Below are positions 1-5,191 of a stretch of 5,191 bases of DNA, piece after piece. This stretch comes from Flavobacteriaceae bacterium (GTDB taxonomy: Bacteria; Bacteroidota; Bacteroidia; Flavobacteriales; Flavobacteriaceae). Position numbers and translations under genes: made by a program. Position 1 is the stretch's first letter. Each line of letters starts with the position of its first letter. A model generated the notes under the pieces. The model had not been told where the DNA came from. It made no database searches and worked only from the letters and a program-made list of their open reading frames with translations. The stretch lies in the NCBI GenBank assembly GCA_030613745.1, contig JAUWLK010000190.1, positions 1 through 5,191 on the forward strand, written 5' to 3'.

Positions 1-381
1 GAAGTTATTGCAATGAAAATGAATACAAAAGGTAAATATCAAAAAACCAATAGTGCAAAAAAAACAGATTTAATTAAAGTTAGTTTTAAATTATTACAGA
101 ATGATAAAGTTGCTTCCGGACAAAAAGAGATTTATGTAGTATTACAGGATCCTAAAGGAAAAGTTGCTCAAGCTAAAGGTATTTTTAAACTAAAAGATAG
201 TGAAGTAGAAAAGAAATATACAGACCATGCTATTCTTAATTATGATAAGAATGACTTAAATGTAACAATGTTTATACAAAGAAGAGGAAATAAATTTGAA
301 GAAGGTATTTATCCGATTAAATTATTTTTAGAAGGAGAATTGGTAGCTGTAACTAATTTAAATTTACAGAATGCGTTTTAG
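1..381 (+). CDS. 3' end of a conserved hypothetical protein (partial, start lies left of the window)
   Basis: The reading frame is open to the left edge: the four codons before the first ATG (position 13) encode E-V-I-A with no stop, so the ATGs at 13 and 19 are probably internal and this is the C-terminal part of a longer protein. About 126 residues are visible. A lysine-rich linker (roughly codons 5-25) is followed by alternating hydrophobic strands: residues reading KEIYVVLQDPKGKVA, then NVTMFIQR, then GIYPIKLFLEGELVAVTNLNL. This pattern suggests a small beta-sandwich domain at the C-terminus. It reminds me of the C-terminal domain of flavobacterial conserved hypothetical proteins that carry a coiled coil upstream, but that is recollection and I assign no function. 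It ends in TAG at 379-381, followed by the hairpin terminator at 416-441, so it is the last gene of its transcript. It converges on the DoxX gene. If the window happens to begin at the gene's true start, the protein would be 122 residues from position 13. Confidence 0.65.
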   Translation, partial: EVIAMKMNTKGKYQKTNSAKKTDLIKVSFKLLQNDKVASGQKEIYVVLQDPKGKVAQAKGIFKLKDSEVEKKYTDHAILNYDKNDLNVTMFIQRRGNKFEEGIYPIKLFLEGELVAVTNLNLQNAF

Positions 382-415
382 ATACAAAAGGTTAAAACCA
401 TATTAATTAACAATT

Positions 416-441
416 AAGGATGCCTTTAGGCATCCTTTTTT
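416..441. terminator. Intrinsic terminator between convergent genes
   Basis: A perfect 9-bp stem (AAGGATGCC at 416-424 pairing with GGCATCCTT at 429-437) closes a 4-nt loop TTTA. It is followed on the plus strand by a run of T (436-441). It lies 34 bases after the stop of the left-hand gene and 6 bases beyond the stop of the minus-strand DoxX gene, so it probably ends both transcripts. On the minus strand the hairpin is followed only by a mixed T-rich stretch (TTAATTG), so it should be stronger for plus-strand transcription. Confidence 0.85.
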
Positions 442-446
442 AATAC

Positions 447-842
447 TTACTGTAATAAGTACACGCCGAATATTGTTAAAATAAAATAAACAGTAATATT
501 CATTGCTCCAGTATAATCTTTTGCAATTCTTTGTCCAAATAACATAGCTAAAAGTATTAAAGCTGCAAATATTGTTGCGTAATACCCATATAATTTATCA
601 CCGGAATAAGCTATTTTAAATATTCCTAAAATGCTTAAAAATCCGCAAACAATCTCTCCAATAATAACGATAATTAAAAAAACAGATAACCTGTTTTTAA
701 TAATTGTGTTTTTAAAATGATCAGAGTAAAATTGTAAACTTTCTTTCCAATTTAAAATCTTTTCTAATCCAGAAAATAAAAAAGTAATTGTTAAAAAGAA
801 TAAAATTAAGATTTCAGCCGAAAAACTTTCAAGATGTTGCAT
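447..842 (-). CDS. DoxX family membrane protein
   Basis: This 131-residue protein has the DoxX/DoxD-like layout of four hydrophobic helices, at about residues 8-27, 51-76, 86-104 and 112-131. Family-like signatures are visible. The first helix ends in FSGLEKILNWKES, matching the usual G-x-x-K-(I/L) motif after helix 1. Near the end of helix 3 is FGQRIAKDYTGA, close to the GQRIAKDYxGA segment common in Bacteroidota DoxX proteins. It should sit in the inner membrane. DoxX relatives have been linked to respiratory quinone chemistry or redox stress in some organisms, but the substrate of this branch is not known and none is claimed. The length is normal for the family, and the ATG at 842 gives a complete first helix. 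It is divergent from the LytTR/kinase operon across an 88-bp gap and convergent with the gene on its other side. No clear TAnnTTTG promoter was found on its strand. Confidence 0.85.
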   Translation of the reverse strand: MQHLESFSAEILILFFLTITFLFSGLEKILNWKESLQFYSDHFKNTIIKNRLSVFLIIVIIGEIVCGFLSILGIFKIAYSGDKLYGYYATIFAALILLAMLFGQRIAKDYTGAMNITVYFILTIFGVYLLQ

Positions 843-930
843 AAGAAGCAGATTTAATATTTGTATAATTTTTTTGAATGTAAAAATAAAAAACTAACTT
901 GTCATAAATATTGAAAAATCATTTTTTAAA

Positions 931-1665
931 ATGTTAAAAATCATACTAATTGATGATGAAAAAAATGCTTTAGAAGCTTTAGAGTGGAAATTAAAAAATT
1001 ACATTAAAAACATTTCAATTACTGCTTGCAGTTCTCCAAAAAAAGCAATTGAACTTATTGATACAAGTAAGCCTGATTTGGTATTTTTAGATATACAAAT
1101 GCCAGAAATGAATGGTTTTACTTTGCTTGAAAAACTTACATTTAAAGATTTTAAATTAGTTTTTACTACTGCTCATGATGAATTTGCATTAAAGGCAATT
1201 AAAGTATCTGCAATTGATTATTTATTAAAACCTATTGATAAGGATGAACTAATCACAGCGGTTGAAAAAGCTACGGCAACTCCAAATAAAGAATTTGAAA
1301 ATAAATTACACCATTTATTGTCAAATTTGAACAAACAAAATGATAAAATTAATATTTCAGCTGACGGAAAAATTTATTTATTAGAACAGAAGGATGTGGT
1401 AATGTTAAAATCAGATAAAAGTTATACAACGATTTTTTTAAAAGACGATTCTAAAATTATTGTTTCAAAAACCTTAAAAGAAGTTGAAAAAAAATTTGAA
1501 TTTCCTCAATTTTTCAGAGTTCATAATTCATATTTAATAAATATAGATCACGTAAAAGAGTATTTAAAAAGTTATGGAGGAGAACTTATTATGAGTAATG
1601 GAATGACTGCAAGTATTAGTAGAAATAAAAAAAATGAACTGTTAACTAAACTTTCTTTAAGGTGA
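931..1665 (+). CDS. LytTR-family two-component response regulator
   Basis: This 244-residue regulator has a receiver (REC) domain at about residues 1-115 and a LytTR DNA-binding domain at about 139-242. The REC domain has all the expected catalytic residues: acidic pocket D8-D9-E10, phosphoacceptor D54 in VFLDIQMPEMNG, the switch Thr at about 79-80 (TTAHDEFALKA), and K100-P101 at the end of beta-5. The LytTR domain shows the characteristic segments FFRVHNSYLINIDHVKEY (about 194-211) and ISRNKKNELL (about 229-238). LytTR domains use beta strands to bind tandem 9-bp direct repeats about 21 bp apart. Such a repeat set is present downstream at 3004-3054, making it the obvious candidate target. 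Its stop overlaps the GTG start of the partner kinase (GTGA at 1662-1665), indicating translational coupling. The ATG at 931 is preceded by an A/T-rich tract, as usual in this phylum, and starts exactly at the first REC strand. Phosphorylation by the neighbouring kinase is inferred. Confidence 0.95.
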   Translation: MLKIILIDDEKNALEALEWKLKNYIKNISITACSSPKKAIELIDTSKPDLVFLDIQMPEMNGFTLLEKLTFKDFKLVFTTAHDEFALKAIKVSAIDYLLKPIDKDELITAVEKATATPNKEFENKLHHLLSNLNKQNDKINISADGKIYLLEQKDVVMLKSDKSYTTIFLKDDSKIIVSKTLKEVEKKFEFPQFFRVHNSYLINIDHVKEYLKSYGGELIMSNGMTASISRNKKNELLTKLSLR

Positions 1666-3002
1666 TAACAACATTTTTAGATTTTCATTTTGAAGTTTAC
1701 GCATGGTTAAGAGGCGCAACCTTAGTTTTATCAATAGTTTACTTTTTGATATATACACAATCAAACAAAAAAGAATATTTATATTATAGTTTGTATTTAT
1801 TAACGCTATTTTTATTATTTTTAAAATATATACTTCCTATAAATTATGTACCAACGTATCAATATTTAAATTATCCTTTACAATTTTTAGCCTATACTTT
1901 TTATATTTTATTTGCTCGAAACCTTTTAAAAACAAAAAAACAGATTCCTAATTGGGATATAATTTTGGTCTTGGCGGCTAAAATATTGTTAATTTTTATT
2001 CCTATTTTTATTTTATTTCAATACTTTTTAGGAGATGTAATTCAAGAAAAACTATTTTTTATAATTGTACCTGTATTTACTGTTTTTTCACTTTTATCCT
2101 ATATTGTAATAGCAAAAATCAAAGGGAAACATGTATTATTTTTTATTATAGGTTCTTTGTTTTTACTTTTATTTGCCAATTTGAGTTTACTGACAGAAGT
2201 TTCTTTTAAAAATTTCTTGGTAAATGAGTTAAGGTTTCAACCATTTTTATTGATGCACATAGGAGTTTTATTTGAAACGTTTATGGTAGCTTTAATAGTA
2301 GGTTATAAATTGAAATATCAAGAAGAAAAACGTCATAAAGCCGAATATTTATTAGATTTAAAAATAAAAGAAAAAGCCAATTTAAAAATGACTGCTTTAC
2401 AAAGTCAAATGGATCCTCACTTTTTGTATAATTCATTAAATTCTATTAATAATTTTGTTTTAAAGAATGATGCCGAAAAGGCATCAGATTATATTACTAA
2501 ATTTTCGAGATTGATACGAGAAATATTAAATAATTCGTCAAATATGACAATCTCTTTAGCTAAAGAATTAGGTATTTTAAACCTATACATAAAGCTAGAA
2601 CAAATGAGAATAAATGATGGATTTGATTATATTTTAGTTGTAGATGAAACATTGGATATTGATAATATTGAAGTTCCTCCTTTATTTTTACAACCCTTTG
2701 TTGAAAATGCAATTTGGCATGGATTGGCTAATAAAAAAGGGAAGAAAAAAATAAAACTTCAGATTTACAATGAGGGAGAAAATATTCGTTGTGAATTAAT
2801 TGATAATGGCATTGGAATAAATAAAACAATGAATGAAAACAATTATTTAAAAGGAAAGCGAAAATCATTTGGAGTTAAAGCTACTGAAGACAGGATCAAA
2901 TTACTACATAAAAATGCTAAAGTATATTTAATTATAGAAGACATTTCAAATGAAAATACTACAGGAACAAAAGTGACATTAAAATTTCCAAAACATATAT
3001 AA
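1662..3002 (+). CDS. LytS-type sensor histidine kinase with 7TM sensor region
   Basis: This 446-residue inner-membrane kinase belongs to the His_kinase (PF06580)/HATPase family that partners LytTR regulators. The N-terminal half has about seven hydrophobic helices (roughly 13-31, 38-58, 71-88, 99-121, 130-152, 157-177 and 197-216), resembling the 7TMR-DISM membrane module. The large extracytoplasmic domain that often precedes that module is absent. A short charged linker (about 217-242) leads to the H-box LQSQMDPHFLYNSLNSINNF with phosphoacceptor H253. The ATPase domain has the N-box PLFLQPFVENAIWHG (N349, H353), a G-box DNGIGI (381-386), a second glycine segment KSFGVKATEDRI (401-411) and TGTKV near the end, so it looks catalytically intact. 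The GTG at 1662 is chosen because it overlaps the regulator's stop by four bases and leaves no gap before the first helix; no ATG lies close by in this frame. The order regulator-then-kinase is the reverse of many LytS/LytR pairs. The ligand cannot be read from sequence. No terminator follows, so transcription may run into the gene at 3123. Confidence 0.93.
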   Translation: MITTFLDFHFEVYAWLRGATLVLSIVYFLIYTQSNKKEYLYYSLYLLTLFLLFLKYILPINYVPTYQYLNYPLQFLAYTFYILFARNLLKTKKQIPNWDIILVLAAKILLIFIPIFILFQYFLGDVIQEKLFFIIVPVFTVFSLLSYIVIAKIKGKHVLFFIIGSLFLLLFANLSLLTEVSFKNFLVNELRFQPFLLMHIGVLFETFMVALIVGYKLKYQEEKRHKAEYLLDLKIKEKANLKMTALQSQMDPHFLYNSLNSINNFVLKNDAEKASDYITKFSRLIREILNNSSNMTISLAKELGILNLYIKLEQMRINDGFDYILVVDETLDIDNIEVPPLFLQPFVENAIWHGLANKKGKKKIKLQIYNEGENIRCELIDNGIGINKTMNENNYLKGKRKSFGVKATEDRIKLLHKNAKVYLIIEDISNENTTGTKVTLKFPKHI

Positions 3003-3003
3003 T

Positions 3004-3054
3004 ACCATTTATTGTCTAAAACATACCATTTGTTAATTTTTTTCAATCATTTAT
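3004..3054 (+). promoter_or_regulatory. Triple 21-bp-spaced direct repeat, candidate LytTR operator
   Basis: There are three 9-bp elements in the same orientation: ACCATTTAT (3004-3012), ACCATTTGT (3025-3033) and ATCATTTAT (3046-3054). Their starts are exactly 21 bp apart, so each pair is separated by 12 bp. The first two agree over a longer stretch (ATACCATTT, then A or G, then TT). LytTR-domain regulators are known to bind pairs of 9-bp direct repeats with 12-13 bp spacers, with a described consensus [TA][AC][CA]GTTN[AG][TG]. The first two elements match it at 8 of 9 positions, differing only in A for the central G; the third matches at 7 of 9. The array begins two bases after the stop of the kinase of a LytTR system and ends 32 bp before the -7 box at 3087, a position suited to an activator. 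The repeats and spacing are observed; binding by the neighbouring regulator is inferred. Confidence 0.65.
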
Positions 3055-3086
3055 ATATTTCAAAATAAAACCCCAGATTTTAAATT

Positions 3087-3094
3087 TATCTTTG
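3087..3094 (+). promoter_or_regulatory. Bacteroidota -7 promoter box (TATCTTTG) upstream of the 78-residue gene
   Basis: TATCTTTG matches the Bacteroidota primary sigma factor -7 consensus TAnnTTTG at every fixed position. Transcription would start at about 3100, leaving a leader of roughly 20 nt before the ATG at 3123. The -33 region (about 3062-3068, reading AAAATAA) has no TTTG-like element, so on its own the promoter should be weak. This fits dependence on an activator bound at the repeats just upstream. Confidence 0.6.
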
Positions 3095-3122
3095 AGTAGT
3101 AGTAATCGTAATCCCTCAAGCG

Positions 3123-3359
3123 ATGTCAATATCATCTTTTACTAAGCCTTCAGATGATGAAGTATTAAAAAAAATGCTAGAAAATGATTTGGCAGTAAGT
3201 TTTGTTGGAGACGGAAGTGTTTATCAAAGTGTTAATGAAACACTTTATTCTAGAACGATTAAAATTAAATTAAAAGACCAGGAAATTTTTCAAAATATAA
3301 TTTACAGAAAAAAAGGAGTCTCTTGGGAATTTAAATGTACAGAAAAAATTAAAAATTAA
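3123..3359 (+). CDS. Small hypothetical protein, 78 residues, possible target of the LytTR system
   Basis: I do not recognise this protein. It has no signal peptide or membrane helix and looks cytoplasmic. A polar, acidic N-terminal stretch with a probable short helix (DDEVLKKMLEND, residues 11-22) is followed by a likely beta-rich basic half (TIKIKLKDQEIFQNIIYRKKGVSWEFKC, residues 45-72) with one cysteine (C72). Three things support it being a real gene: a perfect -7 box 29 bp before the start, a strong terminator about 90 bp after the stop, and no competing frame in this interval. The frame is open upstream only to a TGA at 3093-3095 inside the promoter box, with no ATG, GTG or TTG between, so ATG 3123 is the start. 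The triple LytTR-like repeat lies in its upstream region and no terminator separates it from the kinase gene. It may therefore be both co-transcribed with the kinase and driven by its own regulated promoter. Function unknown. Confidence 0.65.
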   Translation: MSISSFTKPSDDEVLKKMLENDLAVSFVGDGSVYQSVNETLYSRTIKIKLKDQEIFQNIIYRKKGVSWEFKCTEKIKN

Positions 3360-3451
3360 AATAGCTTATATAAATAAAACTACATCGAAAAGGGAAAATT
3401 TAAACTATTGAAAAAGAAAAGATTTTTTTAGATTGTTTTATTTAATAATTG

Positions 3452-3484
3452 CCTCAAACAAATACTTTTTGTTTGGGGTTTTTT
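3452..3484 (+). terminator. Strong intrinsic terminator after the small gene
   Basis: An 11-bp stem (CCTCAAACAAA at 3452-3462 with TTTGTTTGGGG at 3468-3478, containing one G-U wobble) closes a 5-nt loop TACTT. It is followed by six T residues (3479-3484). It lies 93 bases after the stop at 3359 and before the porZ promoter, separating the signalling module and small gene from porZ. The 92 bases between the stop and the stem hold no recognisable feature. Confidence 0.9.
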
Positions 3485-3511
3485 GTTTTCTAACCTCACG
3501 GAATTATTAAT

Positions 3512-3541
3512 TTTCGAATTCATATTAATTAAATACCTTTG
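3512..3541 (+). promoter_or_regulatory. Probable porZ promoter
   Basis: TACCTTTG at 3534-3541 is a perfect match to the Bacteroidota -7 consensus TAnnTTTG. A TTTC at 3512-3515 is a 3-of-4 match to the -33 box TTTG, with an 18-bp spacer. The inferred start of transcription is around 3548, leaving a leader of about 16 nt before the porZ ATG. The promoter lies downstream of a strong terminator, so porZ is probably the first gene of its own unit. Confidence 0.6.
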
Positions 3542-3563
3542 GGCATCAGTTTAAGTAATTAAA

Positions 3564-4967
3564 ATGTATTTTAAAAAACTAAAAAGGAATAGCAAAAAAG
3601 AATTATTTTTTAGCATATTCTTTATCTTTTTTTATTTTATATCATTTTCACAAAATGATTATAGTGATCAATGGGAAGATTTTTACTCCTATAATAATGT
3701 AAAAGATTTTGTAAAAATTGATAGCAAAATTTATGCTATTGCAGATAATGCTGCATTTATATTTGATACTAATACTAACGAAATAAAAAAAATATCTTCT
3801 GTACAGGGTCTTTCCGGAAAAGAAACATCAAGTATTTTTTACAGTGAATCTACACAAAGATTTATTATTGGTTATAACTCAGGTTTACTAGAAATTATTG
3901 ATAATAATGGTAAAATAACTATTTCAAATGATATTGAAAGATTAGATGTTACAGGACAAAAACAAATAAATCATATTTCAGAATTTGATGAGGTATTATA
4001 CTTATCAACCCCTTTTGGAATAGTACAATACGATATAAAGAACCTTAATTTTGGAGATACTTACTATATTGATATTAATTCAAATGCTGTATTTGTAAAT
4101 CAAACAGCAATTTTTCAAAATACAATATTTGCAGCAACAGAAAAAGGAATTTACACAGCAGATATTACGAATCCTAATTTAATTGATTTTAATAACTGGT
4201 TGCAACCTAAAGGAACTTTTTTAGGGAGTTTTTTGACAATTAATATATTTAATAATGAAATTTTTACTTCAAAAGAAACGACTTTATATAAATTAAATTC
4301 TTTAAGTAGTTTACAACAAGTTTACACCTACACACAGTCAATAATTAATTTAACATCTTCCAATGAATTTTTAACAATAAGCACAAGCAATAGAGCCTAT
4401 GTATTAAATAGTTCATTAGTACAAGTCTATTTAGCTTTACCTACAGAAGAACATAATTTTTCTTTACACTCTGCTTTTGCTGAAGAACAAAAAGTTTATT
4501 TAGCTTCTACTACATTTGGAATTTTACAAAAAGATTTTACAAATAGTGAATATCAAGAAATTCATCCAAACGGACCTATTTCTAATCAGGTTTTTTCAAT
4601 ATCAGCAGAAAACAACAATCTATGGATAGTTTATGGAGGATATAATGGCGCTTTTACTCCCTTAGGGAAAAGGTTTGGTTATAGCCATTATAATAGTATT
4701 TTAAATGAAAATGATAAATGGATTAATTTTTCATATAATTCAAATTTTCCAGCTGTAGATTTAGTACATGTTACTATTGATCCTCAAGAAGAAAATAAAG
4801 TCTATATCAGCTCATGGAATAGTGGAATTTTAGTAATTGAAAATGACACCCCACTTATTTTATGGGATGATACAAATAGTGGTGTGGAAGATCTTTATCC
4901 TGATGGTTCACCTAATACATCTATTAGAATAAACGGTTCAGCTTTTGATAATCAAGGTAATTTTTAG
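3564..4967 (+). CDS. porZ: PorZ, type IX secretion system beta-propeller protein, cut short by an in-frame TAG
   Basis: These are the first 467 codons of PorZ. A signal peptide is clear: basic MYFKKLKRNSKKE, hydrophobic core at residues 15-28, and probable cleavage before Q30 in SFSQ-ND. The mature start (QNDYSDQWEDFYSYNNVKDFVK) and the repeats KIYAIADNAAFIFDTNTNEIKKISSVQGLSG, FIIGYNSGLLEII, NHISEFDEVLYLSTPFGIVQYD, TAIFQNTIFAATEKGIYTAD and NNLWIVYGGYNG have the form of the flavobacterial PorZ family. They build a first beta-propeller (about residues 36-330) and the start of a second. In Porphyromonas gingivalis, PorZ is a surface protein of the T9SS attachment complex that supplies anionic LPS to the sortase PorU; the role in flavobacteria is less certain. 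The family is usually about 750-800 residues, with a C-terminal T9SS sorting region. Here the frame meets TAG at 4965-4967, where tryptophan is expected, and continues intact beyond it. ATG 3564 is the only start, since TAA lies in frame at 3552-3554. Confidence 0.88.
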   Translation: MYFKKLKRNSKKELFFSIFFIFFYFISFSQNDYSDQWEDFYSYNNVKDFVKIDSKIYAIADNAAFIFDTNTNEIKKISSVQGLSGKETSSIFYSESTQRFIIGYNSGLLEIIDNNGKITISNDIERLDVTGQKQINHISEFDEVLYLSTPFGIVQYDIKNLNFGDTYYIDINSNAVFVNQTAIFQNTIFAATEKGIYTADITNPNLIDFNNWLQPKGTFLGSFLTINIFNNEIFTSKETTLYKLNSLSSLQQVYTYTQSIINLTSSNEFLTISTSNRAYVLNSSLVQVYLALPTEEHNFSLHSAFAEEQKVYLASTTFGILQKDFTNSEYQEIHPNGPISNQVFSISAENNNLWIVYGGYNGAFTPLGKRFGYSHYNSILNENDKWINFSYNSNFPAVDLVHVTIDPQEENKVYISSWNSGILVIENDTPLILWDDTNSGVEDLYPDGSPNTSIRINGSAFDNQGNF

Positions 4968-5191
4968 ATTGCTAATGCATGGATTGCTAATCGTTTAAAA
5001 AAGCTGAATACTAATGGTTCTTGGAGCAGTTTTGATTTGAGCTCAATACTAACAAATCCTGCTCTTGGTCTAACAGAATTAGTAATTGATAAAACCGGAA
5101 GTATATGGATTGGATCTCGTCGAAATGGAGCATTAGTTTTTAATGAATCCGGGAATAGAAAAAGAGCATTAATAACTGAAGCAACCAAAGG
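4968..5191 (+). pseudogene. porZ: Continuation of porZ in the same frame after the TAG (runs off the right edge)
   Basis: Reading on in the porZ frame gives 74 further codons without a stop. They encode IANAWIANRLKKLNTNGSWSS, later LVIDKTGSIWIGSRRNGALVFNE and so on. The two segments match the propeller blade pattern D-x-x-G-x-(I/L)-W-(I/V)-x, where the first W is the codon replaced by TAG. No insertion or deletion is needed; only the stop breaks the gene. There is no in-frame ATG for a restart within the visible part. The gene should continue for another 200 or more codons past the window if it is of family length. If TAG is a sequencing error, this stretch and 3564-4967 are one ordinary porZ gene. 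Confidence 0.88.

Noticed and set aside
855..863. TAATATTTG as a promoter box for the regulator operon
   Set aside because: It has three bases between TA and TTTG instead of two and no supporting -33 box. No confident promoter can be called in 843-930 on either strand.
918..926. ATCATTTTT just before the regulator start, resembling the third repeat (possible autoregulation site)
   Set aside because: The position 21 bp upstream (897-905) does not match the element, so there is no tandem pair.
1310..1322. A 13-bp copy of ACCATTTATTGTC inside the regulator gene, identical to part of the first repeat at 3004
   Set aside because: There is no second element 21 bp away and it encodes ordinary regulator codons (H-H-L-L-S). 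One such match is expected by chance in an AT-rich window of this size.
2843..3046. Minus-strand open frame of 67 codons over the end of the kinase gene
   Set aside because: It lies antisense to conserved ATPase-domain sequence and the regulatory gap, and its translation shows no recognisable pattern.
3067..3075. Possible fourth repeat at the next 21-bp step
   Set aside because: The sequence there is AAAACCCCA, which does not match; the array ends after three copies.
3123..3164. Resemblance of the small protein's FTKPSDDEVLKKML to the N-terminus of MsrB methionine sulfoxide reductases
   Set aside because: The similarity stops after about 15 residues and the MsrB catalytic and zinc-binding motifs are absent.
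4965..4967. TAG read as a sense codon by genome-wide recoding
   Set aside because: The gene ending at 379-381 appears to use TAG as a normal stop just before a terminator, and no known Bacteroidota code reads TAG as tryptophan. A point mutation or sequence error is simpler.
4964..5188. Minus-strand open frame of 74 codons at the right edge
   Set aside because: It is antisense to the clear continuation of porZ; the plus-strand reading carries propeller motifs and the minus-strand one does not.

Overview
The window looks like chromosomal DNA from a Bacteroidota, most likely a Flavobacteriaceae. It is strongly AT-rich. Two spots match the Bacteroidota promoter box TAnnTTTG exactly, start codons are preceded by A-rich tracts rather than Shine-Dalgarno sequences, and it carries porZ, a gene tied to the type IX secretion system (T9SS) found in this phylum.

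Layout, left to right. Positions 1-381 are the 3' end of a plus-strand gene that enters from the left, a conserved-hypothetical-type protein ending in a probable beta-rich domain. It converges on a minus-strand gene for a four-helix DoxX-family membrane protein (447-842), with a clean hairpin terminator between them (416-441). Diverging from the DoxX gene is a two-gene signalling operon: a LytTR response regulator (931-1665), then an overlapping 7TM LytS-type histidine kinase (1662-3002). Next come a 120-bp regulatory gap, an orphan 78-residue gene (3123-3359), a strong terminator (3452-3484), a promoter (-7 box 3534-3541) and porZ from 3564 to beyond the right edge.

Two things stand out. First, just after the kinase stop codon there are three copies of a 9-bp element related to ACCATTTAT, exactly 21 bp apart (starts at 3004, 3025 and 3046). 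This is the geometry of LytTR-domain binding sites, and it lies just upstream of a promoter that has a perfect -7 box (TATCTTTG, 3087-3094) but no convincing -33 box. The simplest reading is that the LytTR regulator activates the orphan gene, so kinase, regulator, operator and small effector would form one compact module. This is inference from sequence.

Second, porZ is interrupted by an in-frame TAG at 4965-4967. The same frame continues with unmistakable PorZ/beta-propeller sequence to the window edge, and the stop falls where the motif D-x-x-G-N-(L/F)-W expects tryptophan (TGG). One G-to-A change explains it. It could be a true inactivating mutation, a strain polymorphism or a sequencing error. 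If real, the product would lose the rest of its propellers and the C-terminal region.
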